DNA from: Sipunculus nudus | Lineage: Eukaryota > Annelida > Sipuncula > Golfingiida > Sipunculidae | Length of the DNA: 64,000 bases | Direction of reading: 5' to 3' | Assembly (NCBI GenBank): GCA_026874595.1 | Contig: CM049320.1 | Span: forward strand, 21,893,714 to 21,957,713 | Shown: positions 1-10,800 of the stretch, in pieces | Numbering within the stretch: the first letter of the stretch is position 1 | How the letters are laid out: the number at the start of each line of letters is the position of its first letter | Program-made: the position numbers and the translations under genes | Notes under the pieces: model-generated | What the model saw: only the letters and a program-made list of their open reading frames with translations | Databases searched by the model: none | Told to the model about the DNA's origin: nothing

Positions 1-654
1 AACTGACCCAAGTTTACCCTGACCATATAAGGCACAGCCCAGGGGATAAGAGTCAAAAACACTACTGGTCTGGTACTGCCAACCAGAGACACTATATATG
101 ATGTATATAGTAATTAATACACTATGCAACAATGCACAGCCACACTGTTTAGATGAATAGCAGTCTAAAAAAATGAGGAAGCATTTATTTTGTACACTTG
201 TATGATTATGTCAGATAGGAGTTCGGCATGTACTCAAGGCTCGAAATTCTTTGAAATTTTCACCTTTCGAATGGAAAGGCATTAATACAGTTTTTTGCCC
301 TTCTGCAAAAAATAGGCTTCCCACTAAAGATGCATCCTACCATCATAACAAACTTTCAGTCACAGTTCCTTCAGTGTAAACCTAATTCTGTCATCTTACA
401 TGCCATCCTGCATGCACACTTGTGGCCAAAAAGAACTGAATGTTTTCAATACTAGAAGTATACACTGTTATATCAGAAACAAGATTTTGCAGTGAAACAA
501 AATGAGAAAATATAAGAGATGAGGGCCTAAATACTGGAGAATATAAGGAATAATATACCATTTTGTAGGAAAATATAGGAAATAAAGGGAATACGTTGAA
601 CACCACCTGTAAAATATTTGGTTTTTGTGTCATGCCTGTAACCTATCAGCTACT
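1..654. other. AT-rich intergenic or upstream intronic DNA
   Basis: No exon with convincing splice sites or conserved protein pattern is visible. The short open frames here are low-complexity and unsupported. Confidence 0.5.
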
Positions 655-1439
655 CAGGGTTGGGCAAAACCTGGGTTTTAAGCATTAAGCCTAGCCCAGT
701 GGGTTTTTCTGGGTAAACCCGGGTTTTATGGGTTTTACAGGTTTTATGGGTAATTTGATGTCAATTTGAAATTGAATATAATTTTATGCAGTGGTAATTG
801 TATCCCCAGACAAAGTCGGGGGATACTATGTTTTCATACCGGTCCCGCCGCCGACGCCGCCGCCGCATATAAATCTTGTTGGCGCGATAACCCAAAAAAT
901 ATTTCACGGAACTTTACCAAACTTGGTATATGTATAGATATGGGTAAGAGGACGACGCCTATTTAAAATGAGGTCATGACCTTTACTAGGAGAGTGTCCT
1001 TGACCTTGAATAGGTCCAATTTTGGGGAAAATCACACAAATTCTTTAATATCTCAAGAAATCTTGCATGGATTTATCCCAAAATCAACTTGATGGAAGAT
1101 CATGGATAGGGTTGTCATGTTCGAGAAACTGGTGGCGCCACCTATTATTCTTTACTTGTTTTCATGCCGTTTAATACCCCCAAAATTGCCACCTTACAGT
1201 ACTGTGAGCATTATAAGTCAAAAACTAATGGACAGATTTCTTTTATATTATGCATATACATAGGTATGGGTTATGGGATGATGTTAATTTAAATTGGGGT
1301 CATGACCTTTCCTATGATAGTGGCCTTGACCTTGAATATTGCCATATATGGTGAAAATCACACACCTCTTTTGATATCTCCAGTGTTGATAGCCATATGG
1401 ATTTCAAAAATGACTTATGTATGGCCCACCACTAAAGTA

Positions 1440-3290
1440 AGAACCCTATAGGTTCTAGGGTCATGAGGTCAAAGGTCAAGGTCACTGGACTGGCATTTTA
1501 AAAGATACTGTGGATGCATTTTAAGCCAAACTTTCATCCCAGGTCTTCCATCTTGAATATATAGCTCACTTGCCAATAGTGGATGATCCATATAAATTTT
1601 GGGGTCACAAGGTCAAAGGTCAAGGCCACAGGAGCTATCTGTCCAAAATTTAGTTTCTGGATGATAATTCCTGTTTTTATTTATGCATTGATTTCAAATT
1701 TGACTTATATATGTCCCATTGAAAAAGCAAGACCCATATTGATTTTGGGGGTCATGAGGTCAAAGGTCAAGGTCACATGACTCTTCTTTAAAAAGATTGT
1801 GGATGCATTTTCCGCCAAACATTTCATCTCAGACCTTTCATCTTGCACATATAAGTCATCTGCCAATAGAGGAAGACCCCTATCAGTTTTGAGGTCACAA
1901 GGTCAAAGGTGAAGGTCACAGGAGCCATCTGTCCAAAAATTAGTTTCTGGATGATAATTCCTTCTTTTTTTGATGTATGGATTTCAAACTTGACTTGTAT
2001 TTGACCCATTGGAAAAGCAAGACCATAATTGATTTTGGGGTCATGAGGTCAAAGGTCAAGGTCACAGGAAACCTCTTTTAAAAGGTTGTGGATGCAATTT
2101 CAGCCAAATAATTCATCCAAGATCTTTCATCTTGCACATATAGTTCACCTGCTAAGAGTGGAAGACCCCTATCAATTTTGAGGTCACAAGGTCAAAGGTG
2201 AAGGTCACAGGAGCCATCTGTCCAAAAATTAGTTTCTGGATGATAATTCCTGCTTTTATTGATGTATGGATTTCAAACTTGACCTGTATATGTCCCATTG
2301 GAAAAGCAAGACCTAAATTGATTTTGGGGTCATGAGGTCAAAGGTCAAGGTCACAGGACACATCTTTAAAAAGATGTGTATGCATTTTCAGCCAAACATT
2401 TCATCTCAGATCTTTCATCTTGCACATATAGTTCACCTGCCAAGAGAGGAATAACCCTATCAATTTTGAGGTCACAAGGTCAAAGGTGAAGGTCACAGGA
2501 GCCATCTGTCCAAAAATTAGTTTCTGGATGATAATTCCTTCTTTTATTTATGTATGGATTTCAAACTTTACTTGAATTTGACCCATTGGAAAAGCAAGAC
2601 CCGAATTGATTTTGGGGTCATGAGGTCAAAGGTCAAGGTCACAGGACACATCTTTATAAAGATTGTGGATGCATTTTCAGCCAAACAATTCATCTCAGAT
2701 CTATCATCTTGCACATATAGTTCACCTGCCAAGAGTGAAAAACCCCTATCAATTTTGAGGTCACAAGGTCAAAGGTGAAGGTCACAGGAGCCATCTGTCC
2801 AAAAATTAGTTTCTGGATGATAATTCCTGCTTTTATTGATGTATGGTTTTCAAACTTGACTTGTATATATCCCATTGGAAAAGCAAGACCAAAATTGATT
2901 TCGGGGTCATGAGGTCAAAGGTCAAGATCACAGGACACATTTTTAAAAAGATGTGGATGCATTTTCAGCCAAACATTTCATCTCAGATCTTCCATCTTGC
3001 ACATATAGTTCTCCTGCCAAGAGAGGAAGAAAACTATCAATTTAAGGTCACAAGGTCAAAGGTGAAGGTCACAGGAGCCACCTGTAAAAAAAATTAGTTT
3101 CTGGATGATCATTCCTGCTTTATTGATGTATAGATTTCAAACTTGACTTGCATATGTCCCATTGGAAAAGCAAGACCCAAATTGATTTTGGGGTCATGAG
3201 GTCAAAGGTCAAGGTCACAGGACACATCTCTAAAAAGATCAAGGTCACAGGACCAACATCTTCAACAAGATTGTGGATTGTTAGATGGAA
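1440..3290 (+). repeat. ~289 bp tandem array inside family A element, two ~145 bp half-units each
   Basis: The phrase GGGTCATGAGGTCAAAGG recurs near 1458, 1750, 2039, 2327, 2615, 2904 and 3190, a period of about 289 bases. A related half-unit (GAGGTCACAAGGTCAAAGG) lies about midway in most units, so the basic monomer is about 145 bases. Short frames in this array reflect the repeat and are not genes. Confidence 0.9.
1466..3212 (+). promoter_or_regulatory. Cluster of DR1 nuclear-receptor half-site motifs (candidate)
   Basis: At least eight exact copies of AGGTCAAAGGTCA are present (starting about 1467, 1610, 1756, 2046, 2335, 2622, 2911 and 3199), plus five with AGGTGA as second half-site. 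Many continue as TCAAGGTCA, the extended half-site bound by NR5A and ERR receptors. The motif match is direct; regulatory activity is inference. Confidence 0.35.
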
Positions 3291-4637
3291 GAAACAATAA
3301 ATATGCGAAGTGTCAGTATATGCTGCTAAAAATGGGTCTGTTCTTAAAGGGGGGGGGGGGGCTACTATGTCTGGGGATACTCTGGCACCTGCGGTGCCAA
3401 GAAATGTCTAGTTATGATTCTGTGCTTAATATTTTGTTTATATAAAATAATATCAATAGCAGTGTCTGATATGAAATACTCAACACATAAGGCAATTATT
3501 TGTGATACACTTAACTGAAAAAGAAAGAGAAAATAATCATGAGTCTTTGGACAAGTGCTGTGAAGACATAGAGTTCTCATACCTCAGCCCATCATTTCAC
3601 ATTTTTTCAGGACTTTTTCAGTTAAACTTTGATAGTGGATTACTTTGTGGGTGTATAGACAAACTGATGTGGAAGTGGCTCCTGGCAACCGAAAACTGGC
3701 TACTTGAAATCATTTTAATTTGGATATTTTTTTTCCCGGTTTGAACTTAAAATGTAGCATGGTCTTTTACAGTAACTTCATTTACACTGTTAATTACAGA
3801 TATTATATCAGCATACTTTTACTTGTAGTAGGTGTAAACAAAAATAAAAAATATATACATGAGACTTCATAGATACATAATTCAGTAATCATCTGCATCA
3901 TATGGGTACCATTATTCCACTCTGATGATAATGATGATCAAGCGCAGGCTGACTGATATCCCTTTATCAATTACCTGCTGATTCAGCCACCCATCTTGTG
4001 CAGTGCACACCCCAGCCACAGCCTCTTTTGTTGGTTACCAGTATTTATGGCCAGGTTAAAGGAGGTCTTGTGCACTTTTAATTGTTAGCAAATGTCCAGA
4101 TGCAGATATCAGTAAGTTACATGATGAGTGGGAAGGGGATTCCTCAGTCACCTTGATGCAATTAAAATATCTTCTGTCAGTGTCAGGCTATCATGACTGG
4201 CTAGCCCTAATGTTTCTCCTTTGTCAATGCACCTTGCAATTGTCTAGTCATATGTGCTGAATGGGGCCACAATGCACATTATTAAAGTAAGACACACTGA
4301 CTGGGAAAAAGAAGGCTTCAAAGCTGATGAATTCCATAGGGCTCTGATAAGTAACTTTTAATTCCATTTAAATTCACTTTTATGTACAGATTTTGATTGA
4401 TTCTTTACAATTCAGTCACATGTAACCAGTAATACTAATCTGTTAATATATGACAGGATTTCCTAATAATTATTACACTACTTTATACTTTGGGTATTAT
4501 ATATATACATAAAGTCCATATCATATTGCCCATAAAACCCACCATAAAACCCACATGTGGGTTTTAACACTTATTTCCCGCCCAGGTAATCAGGAGTATT
4601 ACCTGCCCGGGTTTACCCGCCCAACCCTGCATCTACT

Positions 4638-5601
4638 AATGTGGAAAACATCAAGGCGTTCATCTTTCAAACAGATTGGTAAATAAAAAAAATGAAAAAT
4701 GCTTTTCCATGCACATGTTTGCCTGTCTATGACAGTTGAATAAGCGTTATTTCAAGCCCTGATACTCATATAGCAGGTCTGGTGTATGAAGCCAGATTAA
4801 ATAAATTTTTTATATATTATTTCCACTGTCTGGCATTAGTGAACTTGTGATGTCAGATGTAACAGTAACCTTTTGGAGTTTGGTGAGTTTATTTAAAAAG
4901 AAAGACTGTTTAAAATGGGACAAGATGTTTTTAACTTAAGCTCTATGTATTTAATATCTACAGCATCATTTTATGGAACATTTAATATTGATTGCAAATG
5001 TAAAATTTATTAGGCCCCTCTATAAGCCATTATGGATTTTTTGCATTGGTAATTGGGAATAAATTTCCCAGCTTGTACACGAGACTTTACGGTATGTACC
5101 AATGCCACTGAAAACTGTAGGAAAGCAAGATCTAGACTAAATAAAGAAATAGCAAATATGGAAAAATTATTTAAGCTACTTATTCAGAATAAACATGCAT
5201 TATATCAGAATGAACATTCAGCAGAGTATTTAATTATAATATCCATTAATAGGGTACTTATATTCTTTTTGTAATGTTGTTGAATACATTTGAAAGTTTG
5301 TCTTTATGTCTATTTGTCATTTGTCTGTTGTCCTTAATAATACAAAACAGAGGGCTTGGCAGGACTTGGTTGCTTGAAGCAATAACGATAAGGGTTGCCC
5401 AGACGTCCAGACTCCAGACCACAGGGGGAGATCCACAGAGGGGACACCAATCCATATCAAGAGACGCCCTCAGTCACAACACAGGGTTTTCAAGGGCAAG
5501 AAAATTTGAAGAATCTGGGACCCTCAGGCCAAAATGTTTGAGAGTCCCATCATAGTTTGGTGCATCCCAATGGGAGTTAGTATCATGTGAAACAAGATCA
5601 T
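4638..5601. other. AT-rich gap upstream of the gene, no gene seen
   Basis: No exon or recognisable element is supported. A frame around 5053-5274 is unsupported by any family pattern. Confidence 0.45.
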
Positions 5602-6115
5602 TTTTAGCTCAGCTGACTAAAAGTCATCTGAGCTATAGTTATGGTCTATTGTCTGTCGTCATCTATAGAACCATCTGTATGTCCGTAAGACCTACGCATC
5701 CAAAATTTGGCACACTGTTAAATGTCCCCAAGATCTCCTACCAAACCAAAAACTTGGTCACTGTGACTTCATCTTCGAGAAATTAAGGAAAAACCTCAAT
5801 TTTCCATTTGAAACCTATTATCACACTTTTGGACTCCCTAAAATCAGAACCACTCCTCTTTTGAAGTTTTTCTTCTTATTTACCATAAATATTCCCTTTT
5901 GTATTTCCATGTACATGCAAAAAATTAAGTCAGTATTATGTTATTTATAAAAGTTATTGGCCCAGACACAATGCACTTTGTAAAAAATCTGAAAAGATAT
6001 TTACTCCCTTATTACCATGATAATTGTTGAAGCTAGAGAATTTGTTTTCAGGGATATTACTTTATTTAAGCAATATTCAATTGTATACCCAACTGAAATT
6101 TGTAAAAAAAAAAAT
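5602..6115. mobile_element. Family C repeat fragment with AGCTCAG hairpin
   Basis: It begins with an imperfect 12 bp stem hairpin, AGCTCAGCTGAC...GTCATCTGAGCT (5606-5634). Sequence following it ("ccccaagatctcctaccaaa" and later "attaaggaaaaacctcaatt") is shared with 11600-12960. It is a degraded interspersed element, class unknown. Confidence 0.6.
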
Positions 6116-6311
6116 TAATTAATTTGTCTCCAGATGTCCTTGTTGAATGTGTTGGATTCTTTTGTTGCCCCCTACATGTTATAAACATGTAGATATATAA
6201 ACAAAGTGAAAAGCCTGTGTCTTGTGGGATCTGTGTGTACTTGCCTATTCTTATGAAGGTTCAAGGATTATCTTTAGTCCGTAGATGTTTGATATCAAAA
6301 TAGGCCTTGTT

Positions 6312-6313
<2 letters not shown>

Positions 6314-6345
<32 letters not shown>
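6314..6345. repeat. (TA)n microsatellite upstream of exon 1
   Basis: About 16 TA/AT dinucleotide repeats lie 150 bases before the exon 1 acceptor. Confidence 0.95.
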
Positions 6346-6347
<2 letters not shown>

Positions 6348-6498
6348 TATGGGTGACTACCTGACTTTTCAGTATAATCAAATATGAAGATTTTAGTATA
6401 ATCAGCAGAGCAACACAAGCTAAAATGGCAACTAGTTCTACAGTTGTATTACAGTTTATATAAGTTAATATATTAAGTAAGTTTATTTGTTTTTGCAG

Positions 6499-7879
6499 GG
6501 CAGTATTCTGGGCTTTAGCAGAAAGTCGTCCAAAAGTAGGGAAGGCACAATGGTCAGCTTCAGACGATTCAATCCCGCCAGCGCTGGAGACTTTGATGAT
6601 CACATGCTTGACCTGAGTGCCCCAAATGGAGTCGTAAGGCCGTTAACAGTTGACAAAGACACCACCACAAAGCAAAGGTTTTCCAAAGCGAAGAGATTTC
6701 TGGTCAAGTCCAAATTAGGTTGTGCAGTATTGAATATATTGTGTATATTGGTGATTTTATTTGGTCATGGAGTATCTATCGGCCCAGGAATATACGCCAT
6801 ATTTATCCACAAACCTGAGATCGTTATTGATAAATCCATACAGGCTTTTAACATTCCTTCACATCAAGCAATCAAACACCAAGATGCCCTGGAATTAGCC
6901 ATCGCTGATTCGAAAAAGATTCACAAGAGAGGAAAAAGAAGTATTGAGCAGAGAGATGAGGTGAACGAAAAAGCTGATTTTCACCATCAACTGAAAAGGG
7001 CCCTCACAGAAGATTTTCAGAATGAAACTTTAAGCTCATCTGCTGGACCTGATATAAGAAGCGAAAAATTTTTATCTGACAATATTTTTGGAAACATAAA
7101 AGAAGGAGTGGACGTGATGGAATCTTACGGAAGTTACGACAATGGGGTTTTTGGTCTCGAAAATGGAAACGATGTACATTCCAGTAACGAATTGCCCTCC
7201 AGTGACAGAAGAGCAAGTAATGACATTTTTGCGAATAAACTGCATCAGTTTAAACCCTCGGATACAAGAGACAATGAGCCAAAACAAGAAATGAGTGAAA
7301 GTGATTATAATGATGATGTGGTTAATATGCAAGAGTTGTTACATGTACAAGAGCCACTGATGAATGCAGATGCATGGTACAAGTCACAGAGAGAACTTAC
7401 GAAAAGAAGATCAAAACGCAGTACCAACCGATATGACAATACTTTCAGACAAGACCCACAGAGCTTACTTTATTGGAGAATCACACTGGTTTATTTAGCA
7501 AAAGGTGAAGACCAAAATATATTCACGCCAGAGCGACTAAAACGCATCCATGAAATTGAAACCATGATTACAAGGCATCCGAATTATACGGATTTCTGCT
7601 ACAAAAATCGTGGACTTGCTTCTAGGAATAAAAACGTCCAAAATATGATTGACGGCTGTGCACCTATTAACTCTCTCATGACCTACTTTTTCCCTTCGTA
7701 CACAGATGGTGTATTAAAGTACGATGGTCTGGGTACAACACTGCAAGATGTCAATAAGACGTTACTGTTAGCGATGAATAAAGAGACATTCTTCTGGTAC
7801 GTTGATGAGAAGGTCACGTCCAGTCATCTGAAAAGTAGACTTCTTAGATCAGAAATACATTTTGGTAGCCCACTGAAAG
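6499..7879 (+). CDS. Exon 1 (first recognised): N-terminus, TM1 and most of extracellular loop 1
   Basis: A strong acceptor (TTTGTTTTTGCAG) precedes 6499, so an upstream exon, coding or 5' UTR, must exist and is not identified. The likely start is the ATG at 6550, with A at -3 and G at +4; the frame is open upstream of it to 6499. After a basic cytosolic tail, TM1 spans roughly residues 57-85. The rest is an acidic, low-complexity extracellular region containing RGKR|S (residues 127-131) and RSKR|S (287-291), both furin-like consensus sites. The C-terminal third is a more conserved-looking globular part with cysteines. The donor is GT at 7880 (AAAG|GTAATT), phase 1. The frame runs on for 65 bases into the intron before a stop, which is not coding. 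Confidence 0.85.
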
Positions 7880-10800
7880 GTAATTATAAAAATGTTTATG
7901 CTCTGTTCCTACATTTTGGACCCAGTAAAATTAAACTTGACTGAAATCAGTTTTCCACATGGTAAGTTGCAGTAAAAGGATTTTGTTAATCAACTCAAAA
8001 TCCTAAGTTATGTTTAAAGATATATACATGCAGTCGATGGATTATCTTAATTATGATGATTGCTTTTGGAATAAATCTGTACATAGCCATGTGTAATGTT
8101 TGTGAAGGTTTGCCATCTCTCTGGTTTAAATGCTGTTATATTCTGTTACAGCTGTGTCAGCCTTTATAAAACACTGCTTAAGGAATGGAATGGATTTCAG
8201 TCGTACCTTTATTGTCTTTTTACTTTTAGTTTAAAATTATATGTATAAGATATGTTTAATGTTTGTAAACATAAGCCATCTCTGAATACTCTCTAGAAAA
8301 TTCTTTTATATTCTGTTACATTAGTTTACAATTACTTATGTTATCATGTCTGTATACCTGTACTGTTCACCCAGCCAGCCTTTTATTTTCTAGGTTTTCA
8401 CAATTACCGAGACCGCAGGAGGGACCAGTCTCATAAGTTTGTTGAGTTTGCAAAGTCCTTTGTGGATATGCTGAGTAAAGCATCAGACAGGTGAGAGAAG
8501 AGTAGCTATAGAAACACACCGGCTATTTGAAAAGTTCTATACTATTATTGTCCCCTGTTTCCTCAGAATGGAGGACATTGAATTGGGTTTGTCTGTCCCT
8601 CTGTCTCTCTGTCTGTCTGTCTCCTTGTTCATTTCTGTGCGATAACTTTCGTAAATATTATCTGATTTCGTTCAAATTTGGGTCTGTGATTGCTCTCATG
8701 TATAGTGTATACTTGGTTTGGATTGGTTTTGGAGTGTCTGTCTCACAAGATAATAATACAGTATGATATTTCATTTTTTATATGATGAATTAGCACATTT
8801 AGTTTCACTTATCACCAACAGGTGTCACTAGTGGTGGACATAAAATACTTGAACTTACTTGTTGACATTGGTACCCGTCCACTTTTGTCATCCGGCTACT
8901 CTGTCGCTGATGTCTTGACTGTTGGCCATGATGCCATATGTGTCCCAAGGGGGGTGGGAATTTTCCAATATTTTCCCATTAATTCCCAAAAATTAAACCC
9001 CACCCACAGAGAGCACTACAGGCTTGTTGCTAAGGCCATGTCCCACTGCTCTGTTTCACTAACAAATGAGTGTGCCATTTGCAGGTTCCATGATCCAGCA
9101 ATAGGGACATTTACACACCTAGGGCTTGCAGGTGCAGTAGTCACCAGCCTGGTAGACACCAGAATATAAAATGAGAAGAAACTGGAATGGAATTCTGCAG
9201 ATGTACATACCTTGTTATACTAAGCTTGAAAATTGGAGGTGGTTGCCTCCGCAAAAAAGAAAAGGAAAAGACATCAGAGAGAATGTTTGTCTCTGAAATT
9301 TAGTCTAGACTACCATTTCCAATGGTGACAAATTTTAAAACTTTCATGCATATTAAGAATAGACATAAATAGAGTTGAGAACCACTCCAAAGCATATAAC
9401 CAATAAATCAAAGGTTCTTTTAAATAAGTTATATATATATATATTATTAATATATTATGTATAAATTAACAAGCACAGACTTGAGTACCTGAGTACCCCT
9501 ACCCCACACCCTGCCTTTGAAGCAAGTAGCATTTTAAGGACAAATTGAGGGCTTCCTTAAAATGCCAGCTATTCACCCATGGTACCTTTTCAGCAGAATA
9601 AATGTGATTTCTGGTTTACACCGCATACATATTAATAAACTTTTAAGTAATTCCTGTTCAGAAAAGTTCTGAAAATACCTCTGTGCTGGTGTTTGTCTAA
9701 AAGCTGGTAGTAAACACAGAAAAACCAGGCAAACTAAGGTGGTTGGTTGTATATGTGTGTAAATGAAAGGACAGTAGCTGGTAAATTCCCTTTGGAAAAC
9801 TGTTTCACCAGACTTGCTGCCAGGTGTTCTTTTTAGATGTGTCAGAGTTATTTTTTGGCAGGCCCCCCACATGTTATAAACTCAAGGATATAGACAAAAC
9901 GAACAGCCAGTGTGCAGTGTGATTAGAATTTTCCCAAGTATCTTTATAAAAGGTGCAAGGGATTATGTTTAGTTAATAGATGTCAAATTTAAATCTTAAA
10001 GTTTTGCATTTCCCAGGATCCATTTGATGTAACTTGATTTGCAGCTTGTGTATTAACTTTGTAGCTCGATGACTGTCCTTTACGGTGGCAATGAGCTGTA
10101 TGACTACCAGGTGGACACCGCCTTTTGGAACGACATCAAGCTCTCCATCTTCGCGGGAGCTTTCATTGTCTTCTTCATGTTCATCCTGACCTCATTCTCG
10201 CTGTGGCTGACGTTCTGGGGCATCACTTCCATTGCCTGCAGCTTCCCGCTGGCCATCTTCTTCTACCGTGTTGTGTGTCAGAACAATTTGATCGGGATCT
10301 TGAATGGAGCTGCTGCTTTTCTTATAATTGGTATAGGTAAGCCTTATAGTAGATTATATCAATTATTGATTGTTTTCGTTATAATAAATTAAATAGGATG
10401 CATTTTTGCATAATCAATCATAAATAATGTATGCATGCCCAAAGAAGTTTTATATTATCCTGATTAAGTACAGTAGAGCGCAGTTTTTCCTAAAGCGTCG
10501 GGGGACAAGCTTTTTGTTCGTAAATACGAACATTCGGAAGTGCGGACAAGGGTCCAAGGATTGTCTGCTTGTCGTCAAAGCTAACACTGTCCATTTTCTC
10601 TTCTTTTGCTCCATATCTCTGGTAAGTGACAGCCAGACGATCGTGTTTGAGTGTTCTTCTTGACAGTAAAAGTAAAATGATGAATGAGCTGAATAACAGC
10701 GAGTTTAAGTAGATTACACAATTGCTCTTGGGATTGAACTGCTCTTTTGTATGGCCAGGCCCACATGCTATGGCCTCGCACTTAAACCTGTTCGAGCATA

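Larger units (their letters stand above)
798..3412 (+). mobile_element. Helentron-like (HINE-type) non-autonomous element, family A copy 1
   Basis: The 5' end starts TTGTATCCCC and contains the hairpin GTATCCCC...GGGGATAC (800-826). The 3' end has GTCTGGGGATAC (3369-3380), the exact inverse of 800-811, then the hairpin GGCACC-TGC-GGTGCC (3384-3398), then AAGAAATGT and terminal CTAGT followed by T. Subterminal inverted repeats, a 3' hairpin about 10 bases from a CTAGT end and no target duplication are the marks of Helentron-associated elements. It encodes no protein. Confidence 0.78.
655..4629. mobile_element. hAT-like element with 8 bp target duplication, interrupted by a Helentron-like element
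   Basis: The left end begins CAGGGTTGGGC and the right end finishes GCCCAACCCTG, giving 11 bp inverted ends followed by imperfect inverted similarity rich in GGGTTTTATGGG-type motifs. The flanks 647-654 (CAGCTACT) and 4630-4637 (CATCTACT) match at 7 of 8 positions, fitting the 8 bp duplication made by hAT transposases. Removing the nested element at 798-3412 leaves about 1.36 kb with no transposase frame, so this is a non-autonomous copy. Confidence 0.7.

Noticed and set aside
1-6498. Upstream coding exon of the transporter
   Set aside because: Several AG/GT-bounded frames are possible but none encodes a recognisable N-terminal extension; the ATG at 6550 suffices.
7880-7944. Continuation of exon 1 to the stop at 7942
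   Set aside because: A donor at 7880 joins in phase with exon 2, whose product continues the domain; the extension is low-complexity intron.
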